From contig NC_051450.1 in NCBI RefSeq assembly GCF_001649575.2, positions 17,140,881-17,204,880 on the forward strand: a stretch of 64,000 nt of DNA. Direction: 5' to 3'. The notes below the pieces were generated by a model, which did no database searches, had not been told where the DNA came from, and was given only the letters and a program-made list of their open reading frames with translations. This stretch comes from Kryptolebias marmoratus (Eukaryota > Chordata > Actinopteri > Cyprinodontiformes > Rivulidae). The position numbers and the translations under genes were made by a program. Positions 23,391 through 64,000 of this stretch are shown here, one piece after another; within the stretch, counting starts at the first letter, position 1, and the number at the start of each line of letters is the position of its first letter.

Positions 23391-24024
23391 ATGCCAACAA
23401 CCAATATCTTTTTGGTCCAACAAGACCCACCAACAGCATACATTAATAGCATTTTGTATTCCAGACTCATTTGAGAATCCCTGGTCTGAATGGGACAGGC
23501 ATAGCTGTGGTCACCGGGCCCCATTCGGAGTTGACACTCACGGCTGAGATGCCTGGCATCTGCAGCTTTCTGATGACCAGCTGTCCCTGCCCTGCTCTGT
23601 CTTTCAAATCCCAGTAACTGGGAAATAAACAAACAGTAAACAAAGGATCCAGCTTAGCACTCCCAAACATCGCAGCATGACAACAGAGTCACCGCTCTCA
23701 CACAAGAGCTGCAATCAGGAACACCGGCTTTGTCTGACACGTCTCAAGACAAACACCAAGAATGAGGACAAAATGTGGGAGGCTTAGATCAGAGAAACCT
23801 AATGCAGCTTTGCTAGGGGTGGAGTTTTGCTTTAAGTCTACTTCATTTCCTGTTTCTTATTGTCTTAATCTGTGGACTTCAGATACATTAGCCACCAAAA
23901 GAACACAGGCCTGTTAATAGACATGTAAAAGGAGATGTAGCTCATGTAGACGTGTATCAAATTTTTTATTTATTATTTTTATTTTTGGGCAGGGGTGATT
24001 TTGATACGCATGTAATACAATATT

Positions 24025-24150
24025 AGTTCAATTGTGATGCATCGTCAGAGGGCCCCGCCGTGGAAATCTGCATGAAATCACTGTCTGGGCAAGGCTGTAA
24101 ATCACCAATGGCATTGTTTATTATTACAGTACAGTTTTATGGAGCGTGGG
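24025..24150. promoter_or_regulatory. Candidate conserved regulatory block 3' of eya1
   Basis: Mixed-composition unique DNA (GTGATGCATCGTCAGAGGGC, then TAAATCACCAATGGCATTG) within otherwise AT-rich surroundings. Confidence 0.25.
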
Positions 24151-24809
24151 CACTTTGTTGAGAAGTCATAACACAAGACCTGCAAGGTAATGGGTCCTCT
24201 TATTTCCACAGAGCAGTTTGGTGGGAGCTCAGCGAAGAGGATTTGCACAGTTACCGTCAGGCAAGAAAAAAGTGCAAGAATGTCCAGCAAAATCAAGATG
24301 CATCCACTAAGCAGCCATAAATATTAAAGCAACAATCACAAGATTTAAAGTCAGGTAAATGAGACGAGCTGAATGTCTGTTCTGTCTGTTCTGCACAAAC
24401 AGCCAGAGCGGCTGGCTGGCGTGCATCAACACCCACTCTTTCTTTCACAAAATGTCTGGTCTGGTCTTGTCTGGTTATTTCTGCCAGGCATCAGGAAAAC
24501 TTATCAAGGAGAACAGACAGACACTTTCAGCTGTTCCAACGGAGGAAAAGCTCATGCAGGGTCATTGTGGTGATGAATTCTGATGGTCTGACTCGGCTCT
24601 GTCCTGCCTGACAGATCAGCACGCTTCACCCCAGCCGTCACTCCTGTTTAATAATAAAAACATCATTGATCTGGATATTACACAGGCTTCGTGGCTTTAA
24701 ATAAAAATCCATATGTGCTTAATTATTCAACGTGGTTTGGGAGGCTGGAGTTCCAAGCTGTGACCGCCTTTTAAAATCTGCCTCAAAAATACTTAAAGAA
24801 TTGTTATTT

Positions 24810-24970
24810 AAGCTCTCAGTGATTTTATTATCATCCGCTGAAATTCCTAGACATAAACTGCGATATAATGGGTGAGTTATTGGCTCGCATTTTAATGCAT
24901 TATCCATTTGTGCATTTATATTTAATATCATCTCAAGGGAAGGATGAAAAATACGAATTGGCCAAATTAT
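24810..24970. promoter_or_regulatory. Candidate conserved regulatory block 3' of eya1
   Basis: Unique AT-rich DNA with repeated TTTAATGCATTATCC-like, TTATTTAAG and ATTTAATATC motifs and no simple repeats, just beyond the proposed 3' UTR end. Confidence 0.3.
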
Positions 24971-25039
24971 GGAGTCAACAAGGTTAAAGTCAGATTGATG
25001 ATACAAAGAAAAAGGTCACTTTTGACATGTTTAGCATGG

Positions 25040-25190
25040 ACTTATGGGATGTTCTTTGGTTTGGATTCTTACCAGCTCCCAGTATGTGCTGGGAATGACT
25101 CTTAGCTTCTACCATACCAGATTTTAGCTCAATGTGTATAAAACCGACTAACTTATAGCCATTTTGGTGTTGATTAGCCGTGGCAGCCAT
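25040..25190 (-). repeat. Dispersed repeat B, copy 1
   Basis: Minus-strand reading contains AAAATGGCTATAAGTTAGTC, then GAGCTAAAATCTGGTATGGT and AGAAGCTAAGAGTCATTCCC. Shared with 27440-27610 and 29790-29930. No coding capacity. Confidence 0.6.
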
Positions 25191-25284
25191 CTTAAATTAG
25201 ATTCGCTCAGAAAATTCCTTTTGCCTTTTAGCGGCGGGTGATAAATATGTCAAAACTCTGACATAAGAGAATCTGAGAGCAACA

Positions 25285-27215
25285 TGCAACAGTTCACAAA
25301 TCAGTTTTATTAATTTAAACACAATCAAATAATAATGTCAAAAACATCTGTACACATATTTTGCAGACACGACAATCTTTTGCGTTTTCACAATGAGGCC
25401 CATGTAGTGTAAAATATTTCCAGTTTGCATTTATGATTGCAACAAAATTTAAAAAAAAAAAAGCGTGCTGTATGAACCTATAAAACATTTCCTCTATTTA
25501 TTTACCTACCATTACCTTGATCTAGCAGCAATATGTAGATACCCCGAAGAGAGGGGGGGGGGGTCCTGTTCGGAGAGAGGGATTTGAACTGAAACGCAAA
25601 GGCCAAACAGTGATCATGTGCAAAGGAGGGAGAAAATTAGAAACACAACACGTCGGTTTCTATTTAAGAAATTCACAGTTGATAGCACATGTCCTCCAAG
25701 TTAGTGGCTTTTGCTCTCGCTGTTCGTTATGGTTTCCCCGTCAAAGTCAAAGCTGAAATAAAAACACTACATCATACAAAATTATGCTTGCTGTACAAGA
25801 GTTTTTATAGTGCTTGTATAAAAGATAATAAAACCTATTCAAGCTTGTTTTTAAATATCGGATTTATTCAAATTTGTGATTAAAATGGCTCTCGGGAGGC
25901 TGTTTCTGAAACCCATCATCGGATTTTAGTTTACCTTCAGATGGACGGGTCGGGGCTGCAAGCTGGTGAAATGCCGTAAGGACACAAGTTTAGAGCTAAC
26001 TTTCTGAAAAACTGAAAAATAAAAAAAACTAGTTTCTTTTGAAGTCTTAGGAGTAGACCTGTTACTTTATACAAAGACATGACTGAACTTTACCAGAAGG
26101 TTGAGAACGCTACAGAATTAAAAAAGAAAAAGTCCTTGACACTTGACATCCGTGCTCTTTTGGTCTTGACAAAACAGTTGATCACAAAAATCCCATTATC
26201 TACACATTTGTTTTTATCAAACTCAACACGTCAACACTTTCAGGCGTCACACGGGGTTTACGTGCGACCGGAGGCCGTTCCGTTTTTACTTCCATTAAAA
26301 AAGCAATGCCACCTTTCAAGAGTGTGTACTTAAATGATTATAGGAAGGAATAGTCCAGTGATTACAAACTTACACACGCACAAAAAAACCCCAACATCCT
26401 CTGTACACGATTGTCTCAGCATTGTAAATAAAGTTTTTTTTTTGTTAATTTTCTTGAATTATTAGAAAACCCCCCCTTTTTTTGTTTCGTCCATAAACGT
26501 GTTCCTCTCGCTGTGGTGGAAATCGTGGTACTTCGTAAAAGGCACGAGTCTTTTGTCGTCGTGGTACCTTCTCCGTGGCACGCTGCCACGCACAAAGTCT
26601 CCGTTCATAAATAAGAAGCTCAGGACTTCCACGCTGACGCCCAACAGAGTCTGACTGTCCCGTTATGGAGGGGAGGCTTTAAACCGAGGAAAGAAGCAGT
26701 TGCGGCTGACTGTAGCTGAGTTCTGAGGCGAGGAAGGCGAGGAAGGCTAGGAAGGCGAGGCCGTCAGTAGCTCTGCTCTCCTCCAAGGTGTGAACCCTGA
26801 CAGAGTCCCGGCACATACATGGAAGAAGGAATGGGAGGGAAAGGGGGGGCATAAAACACTCAGACAGCTTCAGAAAGCAGCCGATTCACAGTAACCAGGG
26901 CGAGCAGCTGCTGCGTCGTAAATCCACCTCTCTCTCCTTCGCTTTGCAGGAGAGAAAAAGAAATGAAAAAGTTCAGGGTTAAGACGACGTGTGACAGTAT
27001 GTCAGCACATTAACCGTGTGCTTCTTTCCCCCCCCACACTTCTTTTTTTTTTTCCTTTTGTAGTGAAAGACAGATGCCAGGCAGCACTAGGGGCGAAGGG
27101 CGGGGAGACGTTTCTTTATTTCTGAGCTGCAAGCGTGGAACGGGCCTTGGAGGGCAAAGGTGAAAGGTTGCTTGATGTGCTGCGGCGCAGAGGGGTGCAG
27201 GATGGAGATGTAGTG
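25285..27215 (-). other. eya1: Probable 3' UTR of eya1
   Basis: This stretch follows the stop codon. The transcript-sense strand has no open frame worth calling. It includes A-rich and pyrimidine-rich runs near 27030-27060, short GGCGAGGAA-type repeats at 26723-26760 and a purine run at 25550. The end is uncertain. An AATAAA on the minus strand at 25306-25311 is a plausible distal signal, while another at about 27115-27120 could end a much shorter form. Confidence 0.5.
25306..25311 (-). terminator. eya1: Candidate distal polyadenylation signal of eya1
   Basis: AATAAA in the transcript sense about 1.9 kb after the stop codon, within TTAATAAAACTG. About 15-25 bases downstream the sequence becomes TG-rich (TGTGAACTGTTG), as expected of a cleavage region. 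No transcript evidence is available. Confidence 0.4.
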
Positions 27216-59274
<32,059 letters not shown>

Positions 59275-59280
59275 AGACCT

Positions 59281-59308
59281 GACACACACACACACACACA
59301 CACACACC
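59281..59308. repeat. (AC)n microsatellite forming the acceptor tract of eya1 coding exon 1
   Basis: In the transcript sense this is a (GT)n tract ending directly in the CAG acceptor at 59279-59281, taking the place of a pyrimidine tract. Confidence 0.95.
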
Positions 59309-59759
59309 AAATCAGATTACACAAATCATTCTGGTTTCAGGGAAGACACAGAGCTCTGATATGCAGTGCTGTGCACACGGTGTGCAAAGTTGTAAAATCT
59401 AAAAGGAATACTGTGATGCAAAAAGTCTTTAGGTCTGCATGAGAAAATAAAAAAATATATCAATGAAATTATACAGCTTACAGAATTTTAATTTTGACAC
59501 AAAATTAAAAAAAAAATCAATATACAAAGAGCAACACGTGACACAAACAGATTTATATAAACAAATGGAAAATATTTTAACTATAAAATGCTTTCTGATA
59601 TTACTCCTATTCACTGTTTTATATGTTTACTTTCAAATTAGTCTGGTGTTTCATGAAGCTTTTACTGTTTATCATTCTGTGTGTGGTGATGATGACTGCT
59701 AACAGATGTCTGCTGGTTTGAGGCGATGCCTAATGTGTTAAAAATGCAGCATTCTGCCT

Positions 59760-59985
59760 GATTATAAGGGCCAGTGATGGGCGGATGAGAAGCCCATGAG
59801 GCATGTGTTTGCTCTGGCAAGCTCCTTAATTGTTTCTGTGTTTATACAAAAGACCACGCCACTGAAAACATTATTCTATCATTTGTGTGCTCAGAGGATT
59901 TGATCGGGATCAGACAATGGAGCATAAGGAAGGCACGAGTGATTTGAAGCAATACGGCCGTAGAGTCTATACCCAAGTTGTCTCG
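59760..59985. promoter_or_regulatory. Candidate conserved regulatory block upstream of eya1 coding exon 1
   Basis: Non-repetitive block (GGCATGTGTTTGCTCTGGCA, CTTAATTGTTTCTGTG, GATTTGATCGGGATCAGACA) flanked by AT-rich low-complexity DNA. Possible intronic enhancer; inference only. Confidence 0.25.
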
Positions 59986-62900
59986 CCACTGTTCCTGTTG
60001 CAACAGTTTACTAAAATTACTGCCAGAATGTTTTATTTTTCATGACATTGCATTTTTTAAAATTATATTTCAGGATTTTTTTTTTGTTACAGATAAACTT
60101 TCATATAATTTTAAAAGATAAACAAACAGAACAAAACAAAAAACTTCAAGTATAGTCAGATGCCAAATAAAAGATTAAAAAAATATATATATATACTTGC
60201 TAATTTTAAACATGACATTTAGTGTAGCTTGACAAATATAAGTCTTTCTTTAGGTTAAAAATGCAAAGTAGTTATTATTACAAATGTATTACATGTTTTA
60301 ATGACTCTATCACAGAATAAAAAGACAATGAAACAAGCAGTAAAACCAATTTTAAAAATTGGTAATGAGGAGAAACTGACCCAGTAATGGAAGCTGCAGT
60401 GTCTTTTTCCCAGAGGCATATTAATTTACTTCTGCCCTAAAATTATCACACACTACGAACTGAAAATACTTGAGGATGATGCAGAGGCTGCTAACTCTAA
60501 TTCTGCTTAGCTCTTTGCTCTTTTAGTTTGCTCAGACCTTTCAGTTGTAGACTAAAGGCTGTAAATCCTTTGCTTTACGGTCAGTCAGAAAACAAAAATA
60601 ATCAGAGAAACGTTGTCGTTTGTTTAGCAAAGGCTTTACGGCGATCTCTGATGCGACACAGACACCTACATTTCTATAGTGTTACTGAAACTGGCTCTTA
60701 CCTGGACCTAGATAGGTCTGAGTCCTCTAAAAGCACACTCCCTTTCTTTATTCTGCCTCCACCTGCCCCAGCAGAAACAACGTCAGTCCTTGTTACTGCA
60801 GCTCAATGTCACAGTCCGGAGCCATCCATGACACAAAAAAGGCCTATCTGAGAAAACATTATTGTTATTCTGGAGCAGAATGGGAAGAGAGGGCTGGCGG
60901 GGGGAACAGAGGCTCACATTGTCTGTCTCTGAGCCGCAGCCCTGCTCCACTGTTGTTTCCTCCTCCAGGTCCTCCCTCCTCCCTGAGCAAAGGGAGCATG
61001 GCCAAATGACGGAAAGGTGATTCATCATTGGTCTACGACAGCTGCAAACTGGATTAGCCCTCCCCCAATCAACATGCAAAGCGGCTTAGCCAAGGTAAGC
61101 AGGAAGGGTGGGGTGGGGGTGGGGGGGAGGGTTGTGAAGGTAGGCAGAAGGGTGAGGGGTTGGGGACTGGAGGGGCTGAGGGGCAGCGGAGTGTGGGAGA
61201 GCCTTTCTACTTTCCTGCTGCCTGGAAAGAAGATGGGACTTGTTGAGCAGAGGCAAGCCAAGCGTGACACCCCCAGCATCTTCAGCAGATCTTTCATCTG
61301 CAATTGACACTATCTGAAATTTATCAGCACTCCTGCTCCAGGCAAACTGACAGGTCCTAATGACCATCAGGGCTGCTTCCCACAGGCCTGCCCCAGCCTG
61401 CGGCCATGACGCAGTACGAAAATACGCAGCTTCCCGACTTCACAGCCACTTCCAATGACCACATATGCAACACGTACCCTCAAACAAACACATCAACATA
61501 AACTAAAAAAAAAGTTCATGTATATGCCTATTTCTTCAGCACAAAAAGAATCATAACTCATGCCTGTATGTCTGCAGACACATATACACACTCATGCAAA
61601 GGGCACCTCAGAGGCCCCAGATGAGTGTTGTAAATGCACACACACACATCCCTCACACACACGGGGCACTTTAGAGGCCCCCAGATCAGTGGTGCATCTC
61701 AGACAATGAAGGAGACTGGAAACAAGAACATGGAGAGCATATGGAGCCACATATGTTTCCTATGACGCTACGAATGCCTCTATTACTCTCCGTTAGCTGA
61801 CAGTTAACGTTTCGCTGTCCACTCCGGCTCGGCCTGCCTCTCTGCAAACATCAAGCAGAGCCATATACTCGCACGGCTATAACACTATATTAGACTTGAC
61901 TCAAGCCCACCATGGGAATAGAGGGTCCAGAAAAAGGTCAAAGGTATTCATCTGGTCAGGAAAAAAAAGACATATAAGGTCTTTTTTTTAAAAAATACTG
62001 GCAGGATTTTTTTAATGGCTCACTGTTTACATGAGCAAGGGTAACCTGAGCTCCATGGTCTTAAGTTTTTTTTTTTCAGCAGGCTTTGCTCTTCACACCA
62101 AGGCAAAGCCTTCATGAATACCATTCTAGCTTTACAATTTGCCTTCTCTCCCACTGCTTATGGCACAGCAAAGATAACCAACGTTATTCATTCTCACTGT
62201 GAAAATCATAAACAACGGCTGTTTCTCTTTCTAGCATTTCCTAATGTTGAAATCTACAAAGGGAAAGTAAAAACAGAAAAAATATGTATATAAAATAGAA
62301 CTGATTGAGGTAAAAGCCAAAAAAAAAAAAAAAAGAAGAGAGAACTCTGTTCTACCACAGCACATTAACAGCGATCACAGAGTTGAGGGGAAGTTGTGGA
62401 GTAAGAGTCCTGTGGTGGATTGATGTGGTGTGTGTGTGTGTGTGTAGTGGCTGGTTTCTGCTCAGTGCAGGCCAATAAAGCCATTACTGTGTTGGTGTCT
62501 CTACCACCGCCAACAGGTGAAATCAGCCAGGTGGAGATGGAGTGAGAGGAGCCCAGATTTAACCCCAAAAACAAACCATTTCTTTTTCTTCACCACTAAA
62601 TATTTATTGTTTTTAAAAAAAGGGGGTCTGCATTCAGCATATTTGATGTGCATCTTACTTCAACCTGAACAGCCAGGTCTTTGAAGCTGCCAAGAACAAA
62701 GCCCGGCGAGATGAAGCGCTGGAAGAGTCATCAAGAAGACAAAGTGCCACAACAAGCTTCTTTCACGCTGGTTTGCCAGCCTTTTCGTTTTGCTTTACTT
62801 ATTTCAAGACCTGCATTTACAAAGGTAAATATAACCACAGCCAAGCTTTTAGCATAAATCATCACAGCATGCAGGGCGTCTAATCTGCAGCAAATCTTTT

Positions 62901-64000
62901 TTTTTTTTAAACCTATGCAACAGTTTGTTGATTCATACAGATCGTGCCATTTTAAATGCAAAATTTGTCAACTCAGAAAAAAAAAATCAAGAATTTCTTT
63001 TTATACACTTCAAATACATCTCCCATAGTTCTACTCCCATAGAATCTCTCTGTTTACTCAACTCATGTCTGTTACAACCTTTGCAAAACAACACTTTAAT
63101 CAAAATTTAACTTTAAAACAGCTAATCCCCACTTAAGCTGGTCAGCTGAATCCACATGGTGGCCCAGGAAAAATAAATCCACTCGCAAAGAATGTAGATG
63201 CAGACAACAATTGGACACAGATGTGAATGGAGTGAGGCAGAGTTTACAAAATGCTACACTTCATTTGTGTCTCTGTACGTGGCCAAAGAAATGACTGCCT
63301 CCAACAAAGGCAATGCTAAACTGACTGAATTTAGTTTTTTACTCTAAAAAGTTAAAACATTTCATGAGGCTATTGCTCACCTTTTACAAAACAAAACACA
63401 AAAAACAAAAAAATTGAAATTACGATAAGGAACCTTTTTTTTTACTTGATTTAAAATTTAATTTATAGCATCTTTGATAAAAATGTAATAAAGTGACCAG
63501 CCATGCTAAATTTTTCACAAAAATTTAAATTTCATCAGATCTAAAATGACCTCACAGAAGGTTTAAAATCAATGTAGATTTTTTAAAAATAACCAAAGCA
63601 CAAAAATCACAAGACGTTGCTTGTCGACCTGCAGTTTGTCTCTTTTATTTGGATTAATCCAACACGGTTCTCCAGCAGTTCACACCACGGCTACATTAAA
63701 TCTGTTAATACGGCGCTCTCCAACCTTCAAAATTATTTCCAGAAGGCCACTTTGCCTTTGAGGGGGCCATCAAACAAGATTTAAGGTGGATATTTTATCA
63801 CAACTTGCCCGACCACCGTGACCACTGCAGAGCGAGGGAGACTTTACAAGAAAAAAACCTGAAAGCAGGTCAAGGGACAAATCCTAATGATTTTGTCACG
63901 TAATGCTTCTAACTCGAGCGTTGAGTCTGTCATTTATAAAATAAAGATCAATATGTTGAAGAGAGAAGATACTTAATTTGTATATTTAGAATTTCTTTTT

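Larger units (their letters stand above)
59279..64000 (-). other. Sequence 5' of the first coding exon (intron or 5' flank of eya1)
   Basis: No further coding exon is recognisable. It holds an (AC)n tract at 59281-59308, AT-rich DNA at 60040-60380, a G-rich run at 61105-61200, AC/GT runs near 61637-61660 and 62429-62447, and A- or T-runs. The 5' non-coding exon that must precede the acceptor at 59279 was not identified. The block at 59760-59985 is non-repetitive and of mixed composition (see its own entry). Confidence 0.6.

Noticed and set aside
26424..26440. Plus-strand AATAAA followed by a T-run as a convergent gene end
   Set aside because: No plus-strand exon precedes it; it lies in the proposed eya1 3' UTR on the opposite strand.

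Overview
The window is vertebrate nuclear DNA, almost certainly from a spiny-rayed teleost fish. It shows compact introns with GT-AG splice sites, many AC/CT microsatellites, LINE, Tc1 and cut-and-paste transposon remnants of teleost type, and one recognisable vertebrate developmental gene. It is an assembled scaffold with a 288-base gap (18969-19256) and a 4-base gap (48084-48087).

The main gene is eya1 (eyes absent homolog 1) on the minus strand, from 59274 (start) to 27216 (stop). Sixteen coding exons could be joined with correct phase and GT-AG junctions throughout. They give a 593-residue protein, or 615 residues if a 66-base in-frame cassette exon (58470-58535) is included. The N-terminal transactivation half is spread over small exons between 47.9 and 59.3 kb. 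The EYA phosphatase domain runs from 47.2 kb to 27.2 kb and is split by a 12.1-kb intron. The 3' UTR probably runs from 27215 down to about 25.3 kb. The 5' non-coding exon(s) and promoter were not recognised and may lie beyond 64000.

The first 25 kb lies downstream of eya1 and holds no recognisable host gene. It does hold a nearly complete DNA transposon (15452-19313) with 57-bp terminal inverted repeats, a perfect 6-bp target-site duplication, subterminal 20-bp tandem repeats and a three-exon, apparently intact 389-residue integrase-core (DDE) transposase on the minus strand. On the opposite strand, converging with the transposase, the same element carries the C-terminal lobe of a HECT-type ubiquitin ligase with its catalytic-cysteine motif. 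That piece is truncated at its 5' end and followed by an 84-bp direct duplication. A Tc1-like fragment is nested in the second intron of the transposase, and a perfect 14-bp-arm palindrome with inverted CCAAT boxes sits just upstream of the transposase start.

Other repeats include a LINE 3' end inserted into an older retroposon with a 7-bp target duplication (5407-5965), a second LINE fragment (35.5 kb) and a decayed Tc1 transposase (32.5 kb). There are also at least seven copies of a fold-back MITE-like repeat that contains a consensus splice-donor sequence, and three copies of another repeat clustered around the eya1 3' end. Several non-repetitive blocks look like conserved regulatory DNA, but that cannot be confirmed without comparison.
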